DNA of 7,164 nt from JAIBBG01 sp043748015 (GTDB lineage Bacteria > Bacteroidota > Bacteroidia > Flavobacteriales_D > Sanyastnellaceae), in NCBI GenBank assembly GCA_043748015.1, contig JAYTOA010000060.1, positions 1 to 7,164 of the forward strand. Reading direction: 5' to 3'. Shown in pieces: positions 1-6,404 of this stretch. The translations under genes and the position numbers were made by a program. Under the pieces are notes generated by a model, which saw only the letters and a list, made by a program, of their open reading frames with translations, was not told the origin of the DNA and made no database searches. Every line of letters starts with the position of its first letter. Within the stretch, counting starts at the first letter, position 1.

Positions 1-87
1 CGTGACCAAAAGTTGCATATTGATTCGGAAAATTCCATGAACAGGAGTAAAAAAGCACTCGACATCGAATTAAGAGTGGTGAGTTAG
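1..87 (+). CDS. Possible C-terminal tail of an upstream gene (partial)
   Basis: Frame 1 is open from the first base to a TAG at 85-87 and would encode 28 residues ending in LDIELRVVS. The other two + frames stop early (TGA at 3-5 in frame 3 and at 38-40 in frame 2). Two terminator-like hairpins follow on the same strand, as expected downstream of a gene end. The peptide is too short to assign to a family. A chance open frame of this length is quite possible, so the call rests mostly on the terminators. Confidence 0.35.
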   Translation, partial: RDQKLHIDSENSMNRSKKALDIELRVVS

Positions 88-163
88 TTATGAAAAAATA
101 TAGTTGGTTTTTTCAACAAAATTGTTTTTTAGTCAAATTATGAATATACATTTGCAACAGAAT

Positions 164-191
164 CCTATCTATTACTAGGTAGGTTTTGGTT
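164..191 (+). terminator. Candidate intrinsic terminator, proximal
   Basis: CCTATCTA (164-171) pairs with TAGGTAGG (176-183) around a TTAC loop, giving eight base pairs with one G-U wobble. TTTTGGTT follows directly. The stem is fairly weak and the T tract is short, so it may only assist the stronger hairpin 25 bases further on. It would end transcription from the gene whose tail may lie at 1-87. Confidence 0.4.
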
Positions 192-207
192 AAAGGTTTA
201 GTGACAT

Positions 208-237
208 GAGGTCGCCAGCGGGCGACCTCTTGTTTTA
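208..237 (+). terminator. Rho-independent terminator
   Basis: A perfect nine-base GC-rich stem, GAGGTCGCC (208-216) with GGCGACCTC (221-229), encloses an AGCG loop and is followed by TTGTTTT. This is the strongest hairpin in the left part of the window. It most likely ends a transcript entering from the left edge, because no gene starts between base 1 and here. Confidence 0.75.
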
Positions 238-249
238 TACGGGTTTTTC

Positions 250-640
250 ATCTCACCTCACACGAATCAGGAAATTCAATGATTCAATATTCAAAAACTG
301 CTTGCGGTTGTTTCCTGACAAAACTCCATTCCTCCATTCCTCCAATTCTCTGTGTTAGAGAAATTCAATAGTCAAGATTCAAAATCTGTGTTCTAAGTTT
401 TTTACGGATCAATTCGATTCCTCCATTCCTCCAATTCTCTGTGTTAGAGAAATTCAATAGTCAAGATTCAAAATCTGTGTTCTAAGTTTTTTCCGGATCA
501 ATTCGATTTCTACATTTCTCCATTCCTCTAATCCTCCGTGATGAAAAAATTCCACGATTCAATATTCAATATTCAAAATCTGGGTTTTAAATTTCTTCCT
601 GACCAATTTGAATTCGCCATTTCTCCGTGATAAAAAAGTG
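250..640. repeat. Degenerate tandem repeat array around the 89-bp duplication
   Basis: The core motif AAATTCAAT...ATTCAAAA(A/T)CTG occurs at 272, 361 and 450, exactly 89 bases apart. A diverged copy lies near 547 (spacing about 97), where an ATTCAAT element has itself been repeated. The trailing segment TTTCCTGACaAA (near 311) or TTCTTCCTGACCAA (near 594) corresponds to TTTTTTACGGATCAA in the central units. The phrase CCATTTCTCCGTGAT near 617 looks like the start of a further decayed unit. This array accounts for most of the gene-free stretch 240-700. No known element was recognised and the outer boundaries are approximate. Confidence 0.75.
328..508. repeat. Near-identical 89-bp direct tandem duplication
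   Basis: Bases 328-419 recur at 417-508 with an exact 89-base offset. The only difference I see is A at 404 versus C at 493. Each unit starts with a short CCTCCATT-like internal repeat. It then carries a hairpin, AATTCTCT-gtgtt-AGAGAAATT (344-365 and 433-454), with a single-base bulge, followed by an AT-rich part containing AAATTCAAT and ATTCAAAATCTG. All frames are interrupted, so the array is not protein-coding. Near identity implies recent duplication or ongoing homogenisation. Confidence 0.9.
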
Positions 641-734
641 TAGATCAAAAGTTCATTCGTCTATTTCTGTGCTTTCCGAAATTCCTTCTTTATAGTTCTG
701 TGAGAAACGAAATTGCCAAAGACGACAGAAAACG

Positions 735-765
735 AAAAAACCCTCACAAGGGTGGAGGGCTTTTC
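735..765 (-). terminator. Terminator of the fibronectin-like gene, possibly bidirectional
   Basis: Read on the minus strand, CCCTCCAC pairs with GTGAGGG around a CCTT loop, with one bulged C, and TTTTTT follows. It lies about 55 bases beyond the stop codon of the minus-strand gene and suits an intrinsic terminator for it. On the + strand the same stem is followed by CTTTTC, so it may also stop transcripts coming from the left. Confidence 0.65.
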
Positions 766-819
766 ACAATAGGGTGGATAGTTGTGTTGTCTACAGATAT
801 TAATCCTAGGGTGGATAAA

Positions 820-1431
820 TTACGATGCCATATACATATATACTTCGCTGTACTCACCGGCGCCTGTGGCATTTACGCCTTGTACGCGGAAGTAGCAGAA
901 CATGCCTACCGGTAGGCCGGCCAGCTCGCAACGATTGGATGTAACCGTCGCTACGTCTTTCCATTCATCCGGTATATTCGGATTCACTGTCATCTGTGTG
1001 CGATAAAATTTCGCACCGTTTCCTTTCCATGATACCAGCGCCTTGCCTGTTTCATTGCTTCGGTAGACCATCAGTTTCCTGATTCCCGCCGGTATCGGTG
1101 ATGCGCTTCTTGCTTTTACTTTTTCGAATGCGCATTGATTCAACATTTCAATATTGCCATGTGCGTGAATATTCACCCACTCACACATACGTCGAAGATC
1201 TGAGTTGATTTCCTTGCGGAGTATATTTCTCATCGCCACCGCTTTGTGCGACCCTTCTTTAACTTCAGCTTGCAACGATTTCAATTTCTCCAACTTCGGT
1301 GAAATATCAACTATTGTTGGTGTAACATCTTCGAAAACGGGCTTCATGAGTGATTTGATATATGCTTCGGACATCATAATGAATTTCTCAATACTCGTCC
1401 CGTTCAAATTCGTTTTTACTTTACCGGCCAT
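820..1431 (-). CDS. Fibronectin type III domain-containing protein, cytosolic, function unknown
   Basis: This 203-residue protein starts at ATG (1431-1429, MAGKVK) and stops at TAA. Residues 10-105 look mainly alpha-helical, with charged heptad-like stretches (for example 46-60 and 66-82). Residues about 115-203 read as one fibronectin type III beta-sandwich: a strand with VSW at 133-135, W157 in the PDEWKDV segment, the YFRVQGVNATGAGEYS strand-and-turn at 180-195, and a C-terminal strand. From memory, proteins of this size with a helical N-terminus plus one C-terminal FN3 domain are common in Bacteroidota and are usually left as hypothetical proteins. I see no signal peptide, lipobox, membrane segment or T9SS sorting domain, so it is predicted to be cytosolic, which is unusual for an FN3 protein. 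It is transcribed alone, away from the repeat-containing region's left neighbour, with its own terminator. No strong ribosome-binding site is visible. The gene is confident; its role is unknown. Confidence 0.85.
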   Translation of the reverse strand: MAGKVKTNLNGTSIEKFIMMSEAYIKSLMKPVFEDVTPTIVDISPKLEKLKSLQAEVKEGSHKAVAMRNILRKEINSDLRRMCEWVNIHAHGNIEMLNQCAFEKVKARSASPIPAGIRKLMVYRSNETGKALVSWKGNGAKFYRTQMTVNPNIPDEWKDVATVTSNRCELAGLPVGMFCYFRVQGVNATGAGEYSEVYMYMAS

Positions 1432-1854
1432 ATCGTTCGCGTGCTTATTTAAGTGTTGAATAATTGGATGATGACCTTTTAACTGCTATTCTTTTATAAA
1501 GGTTTCGTTTTTATTTTTTATTGATGTAAAATCTATTCAAGTGTCTGTCAATAGGACTTTGTCGGATGTAATAATTTTATGGATGCACTAAACTTAAAGT
1601 GCCATATTCACAGAAAAATGATTGTTGAGGAAGAAATTCATTTTCTTGTTGGGGAAAATTATTTTTTAGTGGAGTGAATAGTTTTGATTGCCGGTAATAA
1701 AAACATAATGGATGAAGAACTTCTGCTTCTTTGTCACATTTCCATTTAGATTGACTTTTATCATGTTTGTATGATTCAAGCTGTCCAGTGATTATATTTG
1801 GGAGGACTGGTGCTTTGCTTGTATCAAAGTATGTGCGCCGTAATACGACTTAAG
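1432..1854. other. Divergent intergenic region (423 bp)
   Basis: This AT-rich gap separates the divergent fibronectin-like and T9SS-protein genes and must hold both promoters. Only the rightward one, near 1766-1800, is recognisable. For the leftward gene the nearest match to the -7 consensus is TAGATTTT on the minus strand (1535-1528), with one mismatch and no well-spaced upstream element. A 32-codon open frame lies at 1579-1677 on the + strand but has no supporting evidence. No hairpin, tRNA, riboswitch or repeat was identified here. Confidence 0.6.
1766..1800 (+). promoter_or_regulatory. Candidate Bacteroidota-type promoter (-33 / -7) for the T9SS protein gene
   Basis: TATATTTG at 1793-1800 matches the TAnnTTTG -7 element exactly. 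TTTG at 1766-1769 could serve as the -33 element, although the 23-base gap is longer than the 19-20 bases usual for this promoter class. Initiation a few bases downstream would leave a leader of roughly 45-50 bases before the ATG at 1855. The box also overlaps the alternative TTG start at 1798, which argues against translation starting there. Confidence 0.5.
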
Positions 1855-2676
1855 ATGAAGTCAATTCTGCTTTCTATTTCTTGCCTCATCAGTTTCGCCA
1901 CTGTAGCGCAGGAAGTTCCAAATGGTAACTTCGAAATTTGGGATTACTACAACAGCTGGACACTGGAACCGCAATATTGGGAAACACCTAACGGACAATT
2001 AATTGAGTCAGTCTTGCAAGATTCAATGTCAGCGGAAGGTGTCCTTGCAATGCGTGTTACCGTGTTACCCGGCTTCGAGGGAGGAGTGCCACAAACCGCA
2101 ATGGTGTCTTTTCTGGCGGATACAGTTGCTACACATCTGAGATACAAGGTCAAGACAAATATCCCTGAAGTTGACGAGTCAGATCAGGTGTCGGTTGCTG
2201 TGGAATTGTTGTTGTCGGGAAATGTGGTTTATACAAAAGTGGATTCCATTTTCGAAACAATGTCTGAATGGCAATTGCGTTATCTTGCTTTACCAAATAC
2301 ACCCATTTTATTTGATGGAGTTCATATTGTTGTCACTTCTGGCTATCACAACGGATTGTTCGGTGGAAGTTGGGATACATGGATTTCAATTGATGATATT
2401 CGCTTTGAGACAATTGTAGGCGTTCAGAAGGAAGAGATTGGCGAATTTCAATGCTATCCAAATCCTGCAAAGCACATGTTGAATTTTGTAGTTCCGGAGA
2501 ACCTTCTCGCTAATGGAATGCTCGTCATCACTGACGAATACGGCAAAATTATTTCAAATGCGAAGTTGAAGAGGAGTATAAGCGTGGAACATTTTGCGCC
2601 GGGTATTTATCACGCTTCGCTACTCGTAGACGGGAAATTGCTGCTGACCGAGAGGTTTGTTGTTGCGCATGAATAG
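1855..2676 (+). CDS. Secreted protein with T9SS type A sorting domain, jelly-roll-like N-terminal module
   Basis: The product has 273 residues. I chose the ATG at 1855 because it gives a clean signal peptide (MKSILLSISC..., probable cleavage after AQ at 18-19) and lies downstream of the promoter. An in-frame TTG at 1798 would add 19 residues, place a charged extension before the signal peptide and start inside the -7 box. The mature protein begins EVPNGNFEIW. It continues as a beta-rich region to about residue 186 whose last strand has the SWDTWISIDDIRF pattern, typical of jelly-roll, carbohydrate-binding-like modules in Bacteroidota exoproteins. Residues 196-273 are a T9SS C-terminal domain: YPNPA at 201-205, YGKII at 229-233, PGIYHA at 249-254, and a terminal ERFVVAHE. 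This domain directs passage through the outer membrane and is normally removed during attachment or release. No catalytic motif is visible, so it is probably a binding or structural surface protein with unknown ligand. It appears monocistronic, with 186 bases to paaZ. Confidence 0.88.
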   Translation: MKSILLSISCLISFATVAQEVPNGNFEIWDYYNSWTLEPQYWETPNGQLIESVLQDSMSAEGVLAMRVTVLPGFEGGVPQTAMVSFLADTVATHLRYKVKTNIPEVDESDQVSVAVELLLSGNVVYTKVDSIFETMSEWQLRYLALPNTPILFDGVHIVVTSGYHNGLFGGSWDTWISIDDIRFETIVGVQKEEIGEFQCYPNPAKHMLNFVVPENLLANGMLVITDEYGKIISNAKLKRSISVEHFAPGIYHASLLVDGKLLLTERFVVAHE

Positions 2677-2811
2677 CAGTCGCGACATTCAGCTGAGATT
2701 TTGACCCAACGGAATCTTTAAAATATTCTTCTTGCTTTGACGATTTCGAGAGACCATTATCGTTTCAAGTCACTTTGTGAATTGTTGGTAAACGCTCAAA
2801 TGGCATGAGGG

Positions 2812-2857
2812 AAAATCGCTTTTTTGCACCCAAATTCGCGCCTCAACAAAATCGCTT
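2812..2857 (+). repeat. Short direct repeat upstream of paaZ
   Basis: AAAATCGCTT occurs at 2812-2821 and again at 2848-2857, with starts 36 bases apart; the second copy ends five bases before the paaZ ATG. Paired sites in a leader can be operators, but ten bases in AT-rich DNA can also repeat by chance. No regulator is identified. Confidence 0.25.
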
Positions 2858-2862
2858 CGAGA

Positions 2863-4908
2863 ATGAAATTACAGAATTATATACAGGGTGAATGGGTCAC
2901 AGGGAGCGGAAGCGGCAAGGACTTGTTCAATGCTGTCAATGGTGAATTGATAGTAACTGCGAGTTCTGAAGGAATTGACTTTGGAGATATGCTTCAATAT
3001 GGTCGCAATACCGGCGGTCCCGCACTTCGCAAAATGACATTTCATGAACGTGGAAGGATGCTCAAAGCGTTGGCTTTTTATCTCTCTGAGCGAAAAGGGT
3101 CATACTATGAAGTTAGTTATCTCACTGGTGCAACAAAAATTGATTCATGGATCGATATTGACGGAGGAATAGGGAATCTATTTGCCTACTCTTCATTACG
3201 TCGCCAGTTTCCCGATGAGCGTTTTTATGTGGACGGTGATATGGCTAAGCTTTCTAAGCAAGGAACCTTTATCGGGCATCACATCATGGTACCTCGTGAA
3301 GGCGTTGCGCTTCACATCAATGCTTTCAATTTTCCTGTTTGGGGAATGCTTGAAAAAATTGCTGTGAATCTTTTGGCGGGTGTTCCCGCAGTTGTAAAAC
3401 CTGCGACGATCACTTCTTATTTAACTGAAGCAGTAGTGAAGGATATTGTTGCTTCCGGTATTTTGCCTATGGGCTCGCTGCAGCTCATTTGTGGCAGTGC
3501 CGAAGGTGTTTTGGATCATGTAACATCTCAGGATATTGTCACTTTCACGGGTAGTGCTTCAACGGGAAAAATGCTGAAACGCCATCCGAAAATAGTGGAT
3601 GAAGCTGTTCATTTTACGATGGAAGCCGATTCGCTGAATGCCGCGGTGCTTGGCGAAGACGCAGTTCCCGGAACGGAAGAGTTCGATATATTCATCAAAG
3701 AGGTTCGCAAAGAAGTAACGGTGAAATGCGGACAGAAATGCACAGCGATCAGACGCGTTTTGGTTCCGTCGAATATGATTGAAGACGTGCAGATTGCGCT
3801 TGGAAAAGCATTCGGCAAAGTGGTCATCGGCAATCCGAGAAATGAAACTGTACGAATGGGTTCGTTGGCCGGAATGTCACAGCGCAGAGAAGTGCTGGAA
3901 AAACTGGAATTGTTGAAGGTGGATTCGGAAATCGTTTTTGGCGATCCTTCGAAGGTTGACCTTGTGGATGCCGAATTCAGCAAAGGCGCTTTTCTTTCTC
4001 CGGTTCTTTTATTGAATAAAAAACCATTCAAAAATCTTGCTTCTCATGAAGTAGAAGCATTTGGTCCCATCACTACTTTGATGCCTTACGATCATCTCGA
4101 TGACGCCATTGCACTGACAAAGCTCGGTAAAGGCTCATTGGTATGCAGCATTGCGACAGCCGATGATCGCATAGCTCGAGATTTTGTTCTTGGCGCTGCT
4201 TCTCATCATGGTCGCATTCTGGTATTGAATCGTGAGAGCGCTGTTGAAAGCACCGGGCATGGTTCGCCAATGCCAATGCTTGTGCATGGTGGTCCCGGTC
4301 GCGCCGGTGGTGGAGAAGAAATGGGTGGCGTGCGTGGAGTGTTGCACTACATGCAGCGCACAGCCATTCAAGGTTCTCCCACCACGATAAGTGCCATCAC
4401 CAATGTTTACCAATACGGAGGAAAGCAAGTGGAAGCAAATCCGCATTTGTTCAGACAACATTTTGAAGAACTACAAATAGGCGACACAGTTTTCACTCAT
4501 AAACACACCGTCACAGATGCTGACATTGTGAATTTTGCCAATGTGAGTGGCGACAATTTTTACGCACACATGGATGCAACATCTCTGGAAGGAACCATTT
4601 TCGAAAAAAGAGTTGCCCACGGATATTTTGTTTTGTCCAAAGCCGCCGGTCTTTTTGTGGATCCGAAAAAGGGGCCGGTTCTGCTGAACTACGGTTTAGA
4701 AGATGCGCGTTTCACCAAACCGGTCTATCCCGGGATGACATTGGGTGTTCGATTTACGGTGAAAGAAAAAACCAGTCAGGAGAAAAAAACTCCTGAAGAC
4801 ATAGCCAAGGGAATTGTAAAATTTCTTGTGGATGTATATGATGAAACGGGTGAAACGGTGGCGCTAGCGACGATACTTACCATGGTGAAGAAACACAATC
4901 AGGATTGA
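2863..4908 (+). CDS. paaZ: Bifunctional oxepin-CoA hydrolase / 3-oxo-5,6-dehydrosuberyl-CoA semialdehyde dehydrogenase PaaZ
   Basis: In aerobic phenylacetate degradation PaaZ hydrolyses the ring of oxepin-CoA and oxidises the resulting semialdehyde with NADP+, yielding 3-oxo-5,6-dehydrosuberyl-CoA for beta-oxidation; it is cytosolic. From the ATG at 2863 the product has 681 residues, the length known for E. coli PaaZ. A TTG at 2824 would add 13 unneeded residues before the conserved MKLQNYIQGEW start. Residues 1-about 515 form the aldehyde dehydrogenase: FNFPVWG (156-161 region), KPAT near 179, FTGSASTGK (228-236), general base Glu254 in MEADSLN, and nucleophile Cys293 in GQKCTAIRR, matching E. 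coli E256 and C295. Residues about 530-681 form the MaoC-type hot-dog hydratase with Asp564, His569 (SGDNFYAHMD) and Gly587 (AHGYF), keeping the spacing of E. coli D561, H566 and G584. Both active sites appear intact. The next gene begins eight bases after the stop, so co-transcription is likely. No other paa gene is in view, so a role on a related CoA-thioester cannot be excluded. Confidence 0.96.
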   Translation: MKLQNYIQGEWVTGSGSGKDLFNAVNGELIVTASSEGIDFGDMLQYGRNTGGPALRKMTFHERGRMLKALAFYLSERKGSYYEVSYLTGATKIDSWIDIDGGIGNLFAYSSLRRQFPDERFYVDGDMAKLSKQGTFIGHHIMVPREGVALHINAFNFPVWGMLEKIAVNLLAGVPAVVKPATITSYLTEAVVKDIVASGILPMGSLQLICGSAEGVLDHVTSQDIVTFTGSASTGKMLKRHPKIVDEAVHFTMEADSLNAAVLGEDAVPGTEEFDIFIKEVRKEVTVKCGQKCTAIRRVLVPSNMIEDVQIALGKAFGKVVIGNPRNETVRMGSLAGMSQRREVLEKLELLKVDSEIVFGDPSKVDLVDAEFSKGAFLSPVLLLNKKPFKNLASHEVEAFGPITTLMPYDHLDDAIALTKLGKGSLVCSIATADDRIARDFVLGAASHHGRILVLNRESAVESTGHGSPMPMLVHGGPGRAGGGEEMGGVRGVLHYMQRTAIQGSPTTISAITNVYQYGGKQVEANPHLFRQHFEELQIGDTVFTHKHTVTDADIVNFANVSGDNFYAHMDATSLEGTIFEKRVAHGYFVLSKAAGLFVDPKKGPVLLNYGLEDARFTKPVYPGMTLGVRFTVKEKTSQEKKTPEDIAKGIVKFLVDVYDETGETVALATILTMVKKHNQD

Positions 4909-4916
4909 AGAGGAAA

Positions 4917-6404
4917 ATGGTGGTCAGAATATTTTTATCGTTGCTTTTTACATTAAACGTTTTCGCAGGCATCTCGCAAGTGAGAGCAGATAGCTTATTC
5001 AAAAAAAGTGCGTTGCTTGCCGATCTGGATTCTCTCCGTGAGGCTATTCTGTTGAGTCATCCGGATCCGGCTGCATTCTGCGGAATGAAGACTTTTGAAG
5101 CTGCTTTTTTGCAAGAGAAAAATGCGCTGGACTCGCTCACTGTGCTAAGAGATTTCACTGCGAATCTTGCCCGATGCATCAATGCAATGAAAGATTCACA
5201 CACAACAGTAGATTATAGTCAGTTGCAGAATATGCAATTGTTGGATTCGGGTAGATATGTGCCATTGAGCTTGAAACCCATTTCGAGAATGGATGGAGGA
5301 GAAAAATTCGATGTCGTGGTTTCAGGTTATTGGACTGCGGGCATACCAAAAGGTTCGCGTTTGCTTTACATCAATGGGATGGATGTGATGGATATTTATG
5401 CGCATGCCTTGGACTATGCATGTGTAGAAGGCAGTTCGGAAGGATCCAGAAAAACCATCGCAACTGCTTTGATTCCTGTCATTGCAGGAGTTTGCAATGC
5501 CTACACTGATCACAATATTTATCAATTCAGGAAGCCGGGATCTGAAGAAATAACAGTATTGGACGTACCCGGTTATAAGAGAAAGGAGTTCGACAAGTTG
5601 CGCCGCGATAAGGAGAAGAATGATTCGTCTTGGATACCGAAATTGAAGATTGAGAATGAAGGTTCCATCGCCACACTTCAGATCGGAACATTTGCACCTA
5701 ACAAGGGCAACGTCTATGCGCGTAAAATCCGAAGATATTTTAAGCAAGTGAACAAGGCCGGAATTGACAATTTCGTTATCGACATCAGAGGAAATGGCGG
5801 TGGTAGTAGCGCATGGGTGGAATACCTGTATTCATTTCTGGATGAAAAAGGTTACAATACGCCTAGCAATGTGATCGGAAAAAACAGTGAGCTTGCTTTG
5901 AATCGCAATAAGGTTTTTCATAAGAGTTTTGTTCAATTCATCGTCGGCATTTTTTACAAGAACAACGAAGACGTTCAGAGCTACAAGTATTTTTCATCAT
6001 TGCCGATGGGCGAACAGGATACCGTATATTTCAAGAAGCCAAAGGTGCAAAAGGCTTCAAACATTTATAAAGGAAATTGTTTTCTGATGATCAATGGCTT
6101 AACCGCATCAGCTGGAGTTGATTTTACCAATGCCTTCAAAACGCGTCATCGAGGATTGATTATAGGTGAGCAATGCCTTGGCCCTACATCCGGTACCTGG
6201 GGAAATCCGGCACATTACACGCTTCCGAATACACAATTGAAAGTGACGATTGCTACAATCAGATACAATTACGACGATACCTTTCGCTACGAAAAAAATG
6301 CCATTGAGCCGGATTATCATGTTGAATTTATTGATTCAGATCTTGCGAAAGAAGTAGATACACAATTTGAGTTTATCAAGAAATTAATCGAGGAAAAGAA
6401 ATGA
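4917..6404 (+). CDS. Exported S41-family (tricorn/C-terminal-processing-like) serine peptidase
   Basis: The product has 495 residues from the ATG at 4917, preceded by AAGAGG at 4908-4913. A TTG at 4905, overlapping the paaZ stop, would add MKRK and is a real alternative because it strengthens the signal peptide's basic n-region. A hydrophobic segment (residues about 4-20) followed by GISQVRADS indicates export to the periplasm or beyond. A helical N-terminal part has the DLDSLREAILLSHPDPAAF pattern common in Bacteroidota S41 proteins, then MKDSHTTV with His95. GIPKGSRLLYINGMDV (142-157) resembles a PDZ-like loop. The core contains VIDIRGNGGG (287-296), the candidate nucleophile Ser398 in GLTASAG, IIGEQ with Glu418, and AIEPDY (462-467). 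The lysine expected 25 residues after the serine in Prc/CtpA-type enzymes is replaced by Pro423. The SH pair at 94-95 instead suggests a tricorn-like Ser-His arrangement. The substrate is unknown. The gene lies between paaZ and the next gene, which it overlaps by four bases. Confidence 0.85.
   Translation: MVVRIFLSLLFTLNVFAGISQVRADSLFKKSALLADLDSLREAILLSHPDPAAFCGMKTFEAAFLQEKNALDSLTVLRDFTANLARCINAMKDSHTTVDYSQLQNMQLLDSGRYVPLSLKPISRMDGGEKFDVVVSGYWTAGIPKGSRLLYINGMDVMDIYAHALDYACVEGSSEGSRKTIATALIPVIAGVCNAYTDHNIYQFRKPGSEEITVLDVPGYKRKEFDKLRRDKEKNDSSWIPKLKIENEGSIATLQIGTFAPNKGNVYARKIRRYFKQVNKAGIDNFVIDIRGNGGGSSAWVEYLYSFLDEKGYNTPSNVIGKNSELALNRNKVFHKSFVQFIVGIFYKNNEDVQSYKYFSSLPMGEQDTVYFKKPKVQKASNIYKGNCFLMINGLTASAGVDFTNAFKTRHRGLIIGEQCLGPTSGTWGNPAHYTLPNTQLKVTIATIRYNYDDTFRYEKNAIEPDYHVEFIDSDLAKEVDTQFEFIKKLIEEKK

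Noticed and set aside
90..143. 17-codon frame beginning MKKYSWFFQQ
   Set aside because: It is too short and lies in AT-rich DNA just upstream of the terminators; no evidence of translation.
250..640. CRISPR array
   Set aside because: The 89-bp units are contiguous duplicates with no unique spacers between short conserved repeats, and there are no cas genes.
700..915. A 71-codon + strand open frame starting at GTG
   Set aside because: Its second half is antisense to the well-supported fibronectin-like gene, its first half contains that gene's terminator hairpin, and the peptide shows no recognisable domain.
1528..1535. Minus-strand TAGATTTT as the -7 box of the fibronectin-like gene
   Set aside because: It has one mismatch to TAnnTTTG and the nearest upstream TTG is only about 13 bases away, so spacing does not fit.
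1579..1677. Small + strand open frame, ATG to TGA, 32 codons, peptide beginning MDALNLKCHIH
   Set aside because: It has no ribosome-binding site or promoter of quality, no signal peptide or membrane segment and no recognised family. An open frame of this length is expected by chance. Conservation in relatives would be needed to revive it.
2736..2777. Possible paaZ promoter from TTTG at 2736-2739 with TATCGTTT at 2758 or TCACTTTG at 2770
   Set aside because: The first -7 candidate mismatches the consensus in the TTTG part. The second has one mismatch but a 30-base spacing, too long. Neither is good enough to report as a promoter.
3609..4461. Long open frames on the minus strand inside paaZ (3609-4031, 4073-4276, 4135-4461)
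   Set aside because: They are antisense shadows of the strongly conserved PaaZ reading frame and have low-complexity, unrecognisable products.
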